DNA from: Muribaculaceae bacterium
Lineage (GTDB): Bacteria > Bacteroidota > Bacteroidia > Bacteroidales > Muribaculaceae
NCBI GenBank assembly: GCA_029060725.1
Contig: JAIDTL010000164.1
Coordinates: 1 to 39,914, forward strand
Direction of reading: 5' to 3'
DNA length: 39,914 nucleotides
This document shows positions 8,646 through 17,632 of the stretch, in pieces (position 1 is the first letter of the stretch; the number at the start of each line of letters is the position of its first letter). Under the pieces are notes generated by a model that searched no databases, was not told where the DNA came from, and saw nothing but the letters and a program-made list of their open reading frames with translations. The position numbers were made by a program, and so were the translations under genes.

Positions 8646-10136
8646 TCAGCGTTTTTTCATTCTGACTACATTCTCAACATGGTGAGTATGGGGAAACATA
8701 TCTACAGGTTGGATATCCGTCACCTCATAATCATTGTTCATCAGAGCAAGGTCTCTTGCTTGTGTAGCCGGATTACAGCTAACATAGACGATTGTCTCAG
8801 GAGCAGCTTTCAATATAACTTTTACTACGTCTTCATGCATTCCGGCACGTGGAGGGTCAATGATCATGACATCCGGAACTCCATGGGTAGCAACAAAATC
8901 ATCAGTGAGGATATCTTTCATATCTCCGGCATAGAATAATGTATTGTCCAAGCCATTGAATTCAGAATTAAGTTTAGCATCATCTATAGCAGCCTCTACG
9001 TACTCAATTCCGACAACCTTTCTTGCGTTTCTGGCAACAAAATTTGCAATGGTGCCCGTTCCGGTATATAGGTCATATATAAGGGGTTTTTCACATGACC
9101 CTGCATATCCATATTTTTCTGCCTCAGAAGCTGAAAGTTCTTCACGAGGTGCTAATCCGGCAAATTTTCGCGCCACTTTATAGAGTTCGTATGCTTGCAG
9201 AGAATTGGTTTGATAGAAAGACTTGGCATTCACACGAAAATGAAGCCCCTCCATCTCCTCTTCTATGTAGTCCGGACCTGAGAAAGCAATGATATTCTGA
9301 TCAGATATAGTGTCGTTAAGTTTCAAATTGACTACATAAAGCAATGATGTGATCTCCGGGAAATTTTCCTTGAGAAAGTTCATCACAAGCTTTATCTTCT
9401 CCTGATCATCTTCTCCAAACTGAAGGCATACCATACACTGTCCGGTAGAAGCTATACGGATCATAAGATTACGCAACAATCCTTTATTCTCCTTTAGATT
9501 ATAGAAAGAAAGATTATTCTTTTCTGCGAAATCATATAGCCCATTGCGTATTCTGTCGCCGAGTGTTGACTGAAGATGGCATTCTTCGATATAAAGCACC
9601 TTGTCAAATGCACCCGGGATGTGAAACCCAAGAGCATTAGGGGAATCATCGAATACCTTGCCGCTTTTCACATCTTCCCAAGTACGCCATTTCTTATCAG
9701 AGAAGGTATACTCCATCTTATTGCGATAACGCCAAATCTCCTTACTTCCGAGAATTGGAGTGATATCCGGAATTTCTATCTTCCCGATGCGGGTCAGAGC
9801 ATCATAGACTGTTTGCTGTTTACATTCGAGTTGCTTTTGATATGGTATATGCTGCCATTTGCAACCTCCACATATACCGAAATGTTGGCAAATCGGAGAT
9901 ATTCTGAACGGTGAAGGTTGCACAATTTTTTCAATATGACCTTCTGCAAATGAATGTTTCTTGCGGTCTATCTTGATGTCTGCTATGTCACCCGGAGCCC
10001 CGTATGGTATGAATACCACAATGGCAGATTCATCTTCGGGACGCATCTTGACCCGGGCCAAAGCTTTTCCCTCAGCTGCCATTGCAGTAATCTCTATATT
10101 TTCAAGAAGCGGTAGAAATTTTGGTTTTCTTGCCAT
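8646..10136 (-). CDS. rlmD: 23S rRNA (uracil-5-)-methyltransferase RlmD type
   Basis: SAM-dependent enzyme that forms 5-methyluridine in RNA; the RlmD family targets U1939 of 23S rRNA, and TrmA/RlmC relatives share the motifs. The 496-residue product has an N-terminal TRAM-like beta-barrel (about 1-75). A cysteine cluster CQHFGICGGCK for a 4Fe-4S centre follows. The SAM-binding segment is LYTGTGTIANFVA, then come the IIDPPRAGMH motif and the catalytic-Cys loop YVSCNPATQARD. It is the last gene of the hut operon, 11 bases after hutH, although its function is unrelated to histidine breakdown. The subfamily choice among RlmD, RlmC and TrmA is by length and the Fe-S cluster. Confidence 0.88.
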   Translation of the reverse strand: MARKPKFLPLLENIEITAMAAEGKALARVKMRPEDESAIVVFIPYGAPGDIADIKIDRKKHSFAEGHIEKIVQPSPFRISPICQHFGICGGCKWQHIPYQKQLECKQQTVYDALTRIGKIEIPDITPILGSKEIWRYRNKMEYTFSDKKWRTWEDVKSGKVFDDSPNALGFHIPGAFDKVLYIEECHLQSTLGDRIRNGLYDFAEKNNLSFYNLKENKGLLRNLMIRIASTGQCMVCLQFGEDDQEKIKLVMNFLKENFPEITSLLYVVNLKLNDTISDQNIIAFSGPDYIEEEMEGLHFRVNAKSFYQTNSLQAYELYKVARKFAGLAPREELSASEAEKYGYAGSCEKPLIYDLYTGTGTIANFVARNARKVVGIEYVEAAIDDAKLNSEFNGLDNTLFYAGDMKDILTDDFVATHGVPDVMIIDPPRAGMHEDVVKVILKAAPETIVYVSCNPATQARDLALMNNDYEVTDIQPVDMFPHTHHVENVVRMKKR

Positions 10137-10147
10137 AAGAATATTTC

Positions 10148-11653
10148 TTATTCAATCACAATATCATAATGCTCAAGGAAGTCCATTGTCTTGGCAATAT
10201 AGTCTTCCATCACTACATCCTCTTCCACAAAAGGCACGGCTTTGCGATAGTCGTGCATTAACTTCTCAATGATTGGAGAAGACTTCAGAGGGCGTCGGAA
10301 GTCGATGCCTTGAGCTGCATTCATAAGTTCTATTCCTGCAATATACTGAAGGTTTGATACTATCTTGTGAAGTTTTGTAGCGGCATTAGCACCCATCGAA
10401 ACCAAGTCTTCCTGTCCGTTACTGCTGACTATTGAATCGCAACTTGCCGGCCAAGCATACATCTTATTTTGGCTCACCATAGAAGCTGCTGCATATTGCG
10501 GAATCATAAAGCCACTGTTGAGACCCGGTTTTGCAACAAGAAATTCAGGAAGACCACGATTGCCAAATATCAACTGCGCTACCCTGCGCTCCGAAATGTT
10601 GCCAAGTTCATGAAGTGCCACTCCCATGTAGTCAAATACAAGAGCAAGAGGTTCTCCATGGAAATTACCACCAGACACTACTAAATCTTCATCAGGAAAT
10701 ACGGTAGGATTGTCAGTCACTGAATTGATTTCAATGTGCAAGACTTCGGTGACATGGCGCATTGCATCCTTGACTGCTCCATGCACTTGCGGTATGCATC
10801 GGAATGAATATGGATCTTGCACATGCTCCTTTTCCTTGGCTATAATCTCACTTCCGGCAAGTATCTTTCTGAACACTTCTCCTGTTTCAATTTGCCCTTT
10901 GTGTGGTCTTACACGTTGAATGCATTCCCAGAATGGTTCGATTCTTCCATCGAATGCTTCAAGACTCATTGCTCCGAACATATCGAAACAATTTACGAGA
11001 TGCCAACCATCTATAAGAGCCTTGATTCCATTTGCACTCATAAATTGTGTACCATTTAGAAGCGCAAGACCCTCTTTTGACTTAAGTTTTATTGGCTTCC
11101 ATCCAAATCTGTCAAGTGCGTCGCTTCCTTTGGTCTTTTTACCCTCTACCAATACATACCCCTCTCCTATCAAAGGAAGGAAAAGATTGGCAAGAGGTGC
11201 GAGATCGCCGGAAGCTCCAAGTGATCCGCGGTCGTATACTACCGGAAGCACATCATTATTGTAGAAATCAAGAATCCTTTGCACAGTCTCTACCTGCACG
11301 CCGCTGAAACCCATTGAAAGAGCATGAGCTTTTAAAAGAAGCATTAATTTGACTACAGTCTTGTCTACCGGTGTTCCTACTGAGCACGAATGACTCTTTA
11401 TTAGGTTTTCCTGAAGGGTGACAAGGTCTGATGGAGCAATATGACGATTGCACAGAGAGCCAAAACCTGTTGTCACACCGTAGATTGGAACAGTATTTTC
11501 GTCTGTCTTAGTGTCCAGGAAGTCGCGGCAATGTTGAATTTTTTCAATTGCCTCTTCTGAAAGTGTAAGCTTGGCGCCGTCTTTCAATATTTTTTCAATA
11601 AGATCGTATGTCAGCAGAGAGCTTCCAATCGCGTATTCAGTGAGTTTTTCCAT
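10148..11653 (-). CDS. hutH: Histidine ammonia-lyase
   Basis: First enzyme of histidine breakdown: L-histidine to urocanate plus ammonia. The 501-residue length is normal. The Ala-Ser-Gly triplet that cyclises into the MIO electrophile is in GSLGASGDLAPLANL near residue 147. Active-site segments such as TDNPTVF, GGNFHGEP and SSNGQEDLVSMG follow. The start is 3 bases after the hutI stop, so the two are cotranscribed and probably coupled. Confidence 0.96.
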   Translation of the reverse strand: MEKLTEYAIGSSLLTYDLIEKILKDGAKLTLSEEAIEKIQHCRDFLDTKTDENTVPIYGVTTGFGSLCNRHIAPSDLVTLQENLIKSHSCSVGTPVDKTVVKLMLLLKAHALSMGFSGVQVETVQRILDFYNNDVLPVVYDRGSLGASGDLAPLANLFLPLIGEGYVLVEGKKTKGSDALDRFGWKPIKLKSKEGLALLNGTQFMSANGIKALIDGWHLVNCFDMFGAMSLEAFDGRIEPFWECIQRVRPHKGQIETGEVFRKILAGSEIIAKEKEHVQDPYSFRCIPQVHGAVKDAMRHVTEVLHIEINSVTDNPTVFPDEDLVVSGGNFHGEPLALVFDYMGVALHELGNISERRVAQLIFGNRGLPEFLVAKPGLNSGFMIPQYAAASMVSQNKMYAWPASCDSIVSSNGQEDLVSMGANAATKLHKIVSNLQYIAGIELMNAAQGIDFRRPLKSSPIIEKLMHDYRKAVPFVEEDVVMEDYIAKTMDFLEHYDIVIE

Positions 11654-11656
11654 TGT

Positions 11657-12910
11657 TTATTTAGCTTCAAAAATAACCTTACCTTTGGCAATTGTAGTTT
11701 TCACACAATTCATACCTACATAGTAAGGCAACATATTGATATTATCAAATTCAAGTACGACCAAATCCCCATCTTTACCTGGCTGTATCGAACCTTTTTT
11801 ATCAGCAAGTCCACAAGCGGCAGCTCCATTGAGAGTGAGTGCCGTGATAGTTTCCTCAATACTCATGTTCATGTAGATGCAAGCCAGAGCTATAGTCAAA
11901 GGAATGGATCCTGAGAAACAGCTTCCAGGATTTAGGTCAGTGGCAAGGGCGACGGCACATCCACCGTCGATCATCTTTCTTGCAGGAGCATAATTCTCTT
12001 TAAGAGCAAAAGCAGTAAGAGGAAGCAAAGTGGCGACTGTGCCTTTCTCTGCAAGACTCTTGATACCTTTGTCACTTATGTGGAGGAGATGGTCGGCACT
12101 TACAGCTCCTAATTCTGCAGCCAATTCTGCGCCACCAAGAGCTACGATCTCATCTGCATGGAATTTCAATTTGTATCCCATTGCTTTTGCAGCATTCATC
12201 AATCTTCTTGAATCCTCAATCTCAAATACATTCTTTTCTGTGAAGATGTCACAGAACTTGGCTGCCTTTTTGAATTTAGGAAGCATATCATTGATGATGA
12301 GATCTACATATTCGGATGTTCTGCCTTTATATTCTTCCGGCACTGCGTGGGCACCTAAGAATGTCGGCACCACCTCAATCTTCTTTTTAGATGCGAGTCT
12401 GCCAATAGCAGCAAGCATCTTTGCTTCTGAAGCATAATCAAGACCATAACCACTTTTTGCTTCGACTGTGGTCACACCCATACTTATCATACGGTCAATA
12501 AACCATTCTGCGTTTTCCACAAGTTCCGCAATTGTAGCTTTTCGGGTTGCATTGACAGTGCTTTGTATTCCGCCACCCTTCTCCATAATGCTCATATAAG
12601 AAGCACCTTCGAGACGCATTCGGAATTCGTCAGGACGAAAGCCTCCAAATACTAAATGTGTATGAGAATCAACAAATCCTGGTAGCACTACTTTGCCATT
12701 GGCATCAATTTCCCTGAATGTAGCTCCTTTTCCAAAAAGAGAATACAGTTGACGGAGAGGATTTGAGTTACCGACATACCGGATTATACCGTCCTTTATG
12801 AGAATAGCGCCATCTTCAATGACATTAAGACGCTTCATTTCGTCTCCTTTTGCGGCAGCCACACCAAGAGGTGTCACTATCGTGGCATGCTTTATATATA
12901 GATTTGACAT
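11657..12910 (-). CDS. hutI: Imidazolonepropionase
   Basis: Third step of histidine breakdown: imidazolone-5-propionate to N-formimino-L-glutamate. The 417-residue product is an amidohydrolase-type TIM barrel. It has the metal site FVDSHTHLVFGG near residue 80, a later HADE and the LATDLNPGS loop. It follows hutU by 80 bases. That gap holds a small CACCG/CGGTG hairpin on this strand and AT-rich sequence but no clear promoter box. Confidence 0.96.
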   Translation of the reverse strand: MSNLYIKHATIVTPLGVAAAKGDEMKRLNVIEDGAILIKDGIIRYVGNSNPLRQLYSLFGKGATFREIDANGKVVLPGFVDSHTHLVFGGFRPDEFRMRLEGASYMSIMEKGGGIQSTVNATRKATIAELVENAEWFIDRMISMGVTTVEAKSGYGLDYASEAKMLAAIGRLASKKKIEVVPTFLGAHAVPEEYKGRTSEYVDLIINDMLPKFKKAAKFCDIFTEKNVFEIEDSRRLMNAAKAMGYKLKFHADEIVALGGAELAAELGAVSADHLLHISDKGIKSLAEKGTVATLLPLTAFALKENYAPARKMIDGGCAVALATDLNPGSCFSGSIPLTIALACIYMNMSIEETITALTLNGAAACGLADKKGSIQPGKDGDLVVLEFDNINMLPYYVGMNCVKTTIAKGKVIFEAK

Positions 12911-12990
12911 CTTTTTTTAATTGAGAATTTTGAATTTAGAATTACACCGACACCGGCAAAAACGGTGACAACGATGAAAACGATGGCAAC

Positions 12991-14982
12991 TTAAAGAATA
13001 GATCTCAGAAACTCTTCATCAGCAATGAAAGGCTCAGTGATCATAAAGCCGTTTTCTGCTTGAGTGTCATTCCACTCCTTGACGGTAGCCATAGCATTTT
13101 CGTTGCGTGCCCAGCTGCGACGCGCTACTCCTCCCATCACATCCCAAAGCATAGCCTTCGTCAATATCTCATCTACTCTATCACTTCCATCGCAAATCAT
13201 ACCGAATCCGCCGTTGATAGCCTTGCCGATTCCGACACCTCCTCCGTTATGAAGAGCCACAAGACTCATGCCGCGGGCACAGTTTCCGGCAAAACACTGC
13301 ACTGCCATATCCGCCATTACGTTCGACCCATCCTTGATGTTGGAGGTTTCGCGGAATGGAGAGTCCGTACCGCTTACATCGTGGTGATCGCGTCCAAGCA
13401 TTATCGGACCAACTTCACCTTTGCGAACCATATCATTAAACTTCAAGGCAATCTTAAGGCGTCCCATAGCATCTTGATAGAGTATTCTTGCCTGAGTGCC
13501 TACTACAAGGGCATTCTTTTCTGCATCTCTAATCCATACCCAGTTGTCCATATCCTGACCTCGGCGATCTTTCGGGATGCAATCCATAGCAGCCTTGTCA
13601 GTCTTGACAAGATCTTCATGCTTTCCGCTAAGGCATACCCAACGGAAGGGACCATATCCATAATCAAAGAGCATCGGACCCATGATGTCTTCCACGTATG
13701 AGGGCCAGATGAAACCATCCTTCTCATCAACACCGTTTTTAGATAATTCCTTGACTCCTGCATCATACATTGCCTTCATAAACGAGTTTCCATAGTCAAA
13801 GAAATACGTGCCACGGTCAACGAGTGTCTTTATGGCAGCATAATGACGATGAAGGGTCTTGTCTACAAGGCTGCGGAATTCTTCCGGATTGTCGTGGAGT
13901 AGACGTGTGCGTTCCTCAAATGAAAGACCTACCGGACAATAACCACCTTCATATACAGCATGGCAAGAAGTCTGGTCACTTAAAAGTTCTATTTTCTTAT
14001 TTTCTTTTACAGCATACTCGAGAAGATCTACAATATTACCATGATAAGCGATGGAAAGAGGTCTTTTTTCTTTCATAGCTTCCTCTGCGAGTTTGAAAGC
14101 CTCATCAAGATTGTCAGTTACAACCTGCACCCAACCCTGATTCTTTCTGGTTGCTATACGCGACGCATCCACCTCAGCCACAATAGATACGGCTCCGGCA
14201 ATATCAGCAGCTTTTGGTTGTGCACCGCTCATACCGCCGAGTCCGGAACTTACAAAAAGATGTCCACGTAGATCGCCATCTTGTGGCACACCGAGTTTCA
14301 TTCGTCCCGCATTGAGGATAGTATTGAATGTACCATGTACAATTCCTTGCGGGCCAATATACATCCAACCTCCGGCTGTCATCTGTCCGTAGTTGGCTAC
14401 CCCCATCTGCATTGCTTCGTGCCAATCGTGGAGATTGTCAAACATACCCACCATCATTGCATTTGTGATGATGACGCGTGGAGCTTCAGGGCGTGATGGG
14501 AAAAGACCGAGAGGATGACCGGATTCTACCACGAGAGTCTGGTCTTCTGTAAGGTTTTCGAGATATTTCTTAATTAGTCGGTATTGCAGCCAATTCTGAC
14601 AAACCTGACCTGTCTCGCCGTATGTGACAAGTTCGTATGGATATAGAGCAATGTCGAAGCACAGGTTATTGTCGATCATCACTTGAAATGCTTTGCCGGC
14701 AAGACATTTTCCCTTGTATTCGTCTACAGGTTTAGCCTTCAGGTCTCCCTCCGGACGCCATCTATAGGCATAGATGCGGCCACGTGTACGAAGCTCTTCA
14801 AGAAATTCAGGAGCTGCCTTTTCGTGAAGCTCTTCCGGAAGATAGCGAAGGGCATTCTTAAGCGCTGTTATAGTTTTCTCCGGTGTTAGAGTATAGTGAC
14901 GGTCCGGAGCGCGGCGGATACCGTCGGCAAACTTAGGATCTTCAGGCCATTCTGCCGAAAGAAGGATTCTGTTGTCAGTCAT
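12991..14982 (-). CDS. hutU: Urocanate hydratase
   Basis: Second step of histidine breakdown: urocanate to imidazolone-5-propionate, using tightly bound NAD+. The 663-residue product carries the NAD-binding segment GLGGMSGAQP near residue 250 and conserved GRDHHDVSGTDSPFRET and HNGGGVGIGKAI segments. It is about 100 residues longer than the Pseudomonas/Bacillus form; the extra length is typical of the Bacteroidetes version, from general knowledge. It is the promoter-proximal gene of hutU-hutI-hutH-rlmD. Genes for the last step (formiminotransferase or formimidoylglutamase) are not in the window. Confidence 0.95.
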   Translation of the reverse strand: MTDNRILLSAEWPEDPKFADGIRRAPDRHYTLTPEKTITALKNALRYLPEELHEKAAPEFLEELRTRGRIYAYRWRPEGDLKAKPVDEYKGKCLAGKAFQVMIDNNLCFDIALYPYELVTYGETGQVCQNWLQYRLIKKYLENLTEDQTLVVESGHPLGLFPSRPEAPRVIITNAMMVGMFDNLHDWHEAMQMGVANYGQMTAGGWMYIGPQGIVHGTFNTILNAGRMKLGVPQDGDLRGHLFVSSGLGGMSGAQPKAADIAGAVSIVAEVDASRIATRKNQGWVQVVTDNLDEAFKLAEEAMKEKRPLSIAYHGNIVDLLEYAVKENKKIELLSDQTSCHAVYEGGYCPVGLSFEERTRLLHDNPEEFRSLVDKTLHRHYAAIKTLVDRGTYFFDYGNSFMKAMYDAGVKELSKNGVDEKDGFIWPSYVEDIMGPMLFDYGYGPFRWVCLSGKHEDLVKTDKAAMDCIPKDRRGQDMDNWVWIRDAEKNALVVGTQARILYQDAMGRLKIALKFNDMVRKGEVGPIMLGRDHHDVSGTDSPFRETSNIKDGSNVMADMAVQCFAGNCARGMSLVALHNGGGVGIGKAINGGFGMICDGSDRVDEILTKAMLWDVMGGVARRSWARNENAMATVKEWNDTQAENGFMITEPFIADEEFLRSIL

Positions 14983-15041
14983 TTATCAGGTCAGTTATAA
15001 TATATTGTCAATGTTTCCACCTCCCAAAGGAGTTTTCACCA

Positions 15042-15049
15042 CAAAGTTA
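15042..15049 (-). promoter_or_regulatory. Putative hut operon promoter -7 box
   Basis: The minus strand reads TAACTTTG, matching TAnnTTTG, about 60 bases before the hutU ATG. There is no clean -33 TTTG at 19-20 bases, which would fit an activator-dependent promoter. A small hairpin (CTCC TTTG GGAG) follows in the leader. Confidence 0.45.
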
Positions 15050-15160
15050 ATGAAAATTTGCCAAATAGCCATAAAAAAATTCCAAAAATTACATTGTTCT
15101 AATCAGAATTCTCTTATTATGAACCAGACCACCTCTCCTATTCACAATTATTGAACAAAA

Positions 15161-16189
15161 TTATTTCTTTAATGCCTCGTTGACGTATTTCCATATTTCT
15201 TCGCCTCGGAGGTTTCTTCTAAGAATCTTACCATCGGGCGCAACCAACATAATAAAAGGAATAAATTGAAATCCAAATGTTTTTCCGGAAAGCCGTTCGG
15301 AATCAATTAGTTGCTGCCAAGGATAATGAATTGATTTGAGAGCTTCAAGATGTTTTTCAGTAGAGTCGGAGGTCATAATGCCGATGATCGAGAAATTATC
15401 ATTATCCTTGTATTTTTCATAGAGAGGCAATAATACCTCCTTGGCTTCCCTTCTGCAAGGACCACACCAAGATGCCCAAAAATCCAGCAATACATATTTC
15501 CCTTTGCCAAGGTAATCAGAGAGATTCACCTGCTTGCCATCCGGAGTAAGACACGGCATATCCTGAAACATCCGGCCCTCTTCCGTTGCTTCCACAGCCC
15601 TTAGCCTTTCAGCTTCATTCTTCAGCATGGGATATGCAGCCATATCAGCCGGCATCTCGTGATAAAGCCCCATCCAGATATCAGGACTGATACTTGAAGA
15701 AATCACACTGACAAGATATGCGCCGAGAGGATTGGAGATATTCTCCAGAGCCTGCTTTTTTAAATACTCTACACGTTCATCTCCTTTGTGATTTTTCATA
15801 TTATCCCAAATTTCTGCTCTCCTATCGTTAAGTTTACCACCGGAGACAACCACTCCTCCATTTTCAAAGTTTTCTGTAAGCCTGAGCTTCACGGTATCAT
15901 TCCCGGCATCTAAAAAAACAGGTATGAAATTTGTTCTTACGCCCCCTACTATATCAAAGGAATATTTAAGTTTGCATAATTCAGCTTTGTCAAGAGTTCC
16001 ATGTAAAATAGCAGTACTACATTCAGGCTGAATCGAGTCAAGAGTCTTATTCTCAAGCTCGGAAATTATAGCGATGGGATGATTAATGACCGCTTCCGGC
16101 AAGTCAGAAACATTAACGACAAATGCCTTAGCAGCGAGACTCACAGCCAAAACGAAGACAATACTTAATAACTTTTTCATATTTTTCAA
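15161..16189 (-). CDS. TlpA-family thiol-disulfide oxidoreductase
   Basis: Exported thioredoxin-like protein of 342 residues. The N-terminus MKNMKKLLSIVFVLAVSL is a signal peptide with likely cleavage after AKA (about residue 22) and no lipobox cysteine, so it is probably periplasmic. Residues about 25-200 resemble the DUF4369-type beta domain plus a helical linker. The C-terminal 140 residues are a TlpA/AhpC-TSA domain with the redox motif WCGPC near residue 241. It has a cis-proline region at QFIPFIMLVAPDG. It stands alone, with its own promoter. The substrate is unknown; reduction of periplasmic disulfides is the family role. Confidence 0.88.
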   Translation of the reverse strand: MKNMKKLLSIVFVLAVSLAAKAFVVNVSDLPEAVINHPIAIISELENKTLDSIQPECSTAILHGTLDKAELCKLKYSFDIVGGVRTNFIPVFLDAGNDTVKLRLTENFENGGVVVSGGKLNDRRAEIWDNMKNHKGDERVEYLKKQALENISNPLGAYLVSVISSSISPDIWMGLYHEMPADMAAYPMLKNEAERLRAVEATEEGRMFQDMPCLTPDGKQVNLSDYLGKGKYVLLDFWASWCGPCRREAKEVLLPLYEKYKDNDNFSIIGIMTSDSTEKHLEALKSIHYPWQQLIDSERLSGKTFGFQFIPFIMLVAPDGKILRRNLRGEEIWKYVNEALKK

Positions 16190-16250
16190 TTAGATTTAAA
16201 TTTCACAAGCCCTAATTAAGGGTAATTGAACTATCAATTTATTACGAACA

Positions 16251-16282
16251 CAAAAATACTAAAAATTTATAAACAAGGCAAA
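16251..16282 (-). promoter_or_regulatory. Promoter of TlpA-family gene
   Basis: On the minus strand TTTG (16279-16282), 20 bases, TATTTTTG (16251-16258). The leader of about 55 bases contains a CCCTTAATTAGGG inverted repeat. Confidence 0.75.
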
Positions 16283-16438
16283 TGTTGCTTCTATTTTTTC
16301 CTCAGTCTAAACATTAGGTTTCTTCGAAATGACAGATCAGAAAGGTGAGTAATCTACTAATCTCCACAATCTTCATTTTTTTAAATAATTGTTTAGATTG
16401 CATTTGAGGTAAGAATCTACGTTAGACTGAAACTTGAA

Positions 16439-17632
16439 TTATAGCAAATCAACTATGATTTTATCTGATATTAGTATGGAAGATTCTGAAAGTGATATGC
16501 TTTTGCCATTATTGACGATAAATTCGTCGTCCTGCCATCTTTTACTTCTCGAAAGTAAATTTTCCAAAGCTTTTTTCCCAAATCTATCTTTGAAATCTTC
16601 CAAAGGAATACCCTCGCATGTACGCATTCGAGTCATTATATACTCTTCTATGAGTTCTTCACGAGAAAGGATTTCTGAATTATAAAATGGTGCGCAATTT
16701 TTGATTTCTTGTGTCGGTTTAGTCCAATACTCTATAAAACCCCTTATATCTGATCTATTGGCTTTTCTTGTTAGATATCCGTCATAACTATGAGCTGACG
16801 GACCTAACCCAAGATACGGCTTTTGAAGCCAATAGGAGGAATTATGAATGCTTCGAAAGCCGGGCAACGCAAAATTGCTTGTCTCATAATGGTCATAACC
16901 AGCCTTTTTTAACTCATCTATTAGAATGAGAAACATCTTTTCTGAGACATCATCAGAAGCTTCCTCAAGACGTCCGTTATCGCGCATTATAGTCAGTGCA
17001 GTGCCTTCTTCATACATCAGAGAGTAAGCAGAAATGTGTTTAGGAGACATGGCAATTGCTTCTTGGAGATCTCGTTTCCACATATCTATTGTCTGACCAG
17101 GGAGTCCAAACATAAGGTCGATGGAAATATTATCAAAATATTGTCCTATACATTTATATGCATATCTTGCTGTAGCTGCATCATGCCTTCTGCCCAATGC
17201 TTTAAGCACGTCATCATCGAAACTCTGAATTCCAATACTAATTCGGTTTACACCTGCCCTTTTCCACGACTCAAGTTTTTCTTCACAAACATCATCCGGA
17301 TTTACCTCTATAGTAAATTCTTCCACTTCGGCTATATATGGACTAAGGACATCACAGAGTCTTAAAAATTCATCAGAGGGCATAAGAGAAGGCGTGCCTC
17401 CTCCGATATATACAGTACGGAGTGGGCACGCCAATTCTTTTATTCTTTCGTTAAATTCGGAGCATAGAGCATCAACGTAACCATGCCAATCCGCAATTCT
17501 ATCTCCTGCGCTGAAAAAGTCGCAGTAAATACATTTTTTGCGGCAATAAGCAATGTGGATATAGAGTCCTCCCCTTTCGGGAGTAATTTCCACACCATTA
17601 ATGCCTTCTACTCCTCTATACATGCATTTCAT
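16439..17632 (-). CDS. hemW: Radical SAM HemW-type haem chaperone
   Basis: HemW-like protein of 397 residues. The radical SAM cluster motif CRKKCIYC lies near residues 29-36, followed by the family YIGGGTPSLM segment. A C-terminal HemN-like region holds the YEGTALT/HYETSNFA blocks. HemW proteins bind and deliver haem; they were long misnamed oxygen-independent coproporphyrinogen oxidases. Separation from true HemN rests on the absence of an N-terminal extension. The start codon overlaps the alaS stop by one base (TAATG), so translation is coupled to alaS. No terminator is evident downstream. Confidence 0.88.
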   Translation of the reverse strand: MKCMYRGVEGINGVEITPERGGLYIHIAYCRKKCIYCDFFSAGDRIADWHGYVDALCSEFNERIKELACPLRTVYIGGGTPSLMPSDEFLRLCDVLSPYIAEVEEFTIEVNPDDVCEEKLESWKRAGVNRISIGIQSFDDDVLKALGRRHDAATARYAYKCIGQYFDNISIDLMFGLPGQTIDMWKRDLQEAIAMSPKHISAYSLMYEEGTALTIMRDNGRLEEASDDVSEKMFLILIDELKKAGYDHYETSNFALPGFRSIHNSSYWLQKPYLGLGPSAHSYDGYLTRKANRSDIRGFIEYWTKPTQEIKNCAPFYNSEILSREELIEEYIMTRMRTCEGIPLEDFKDRFGKKALENLLSRSKRWQDDEFIVNNGKSISLSESSILISDKIIVDLL

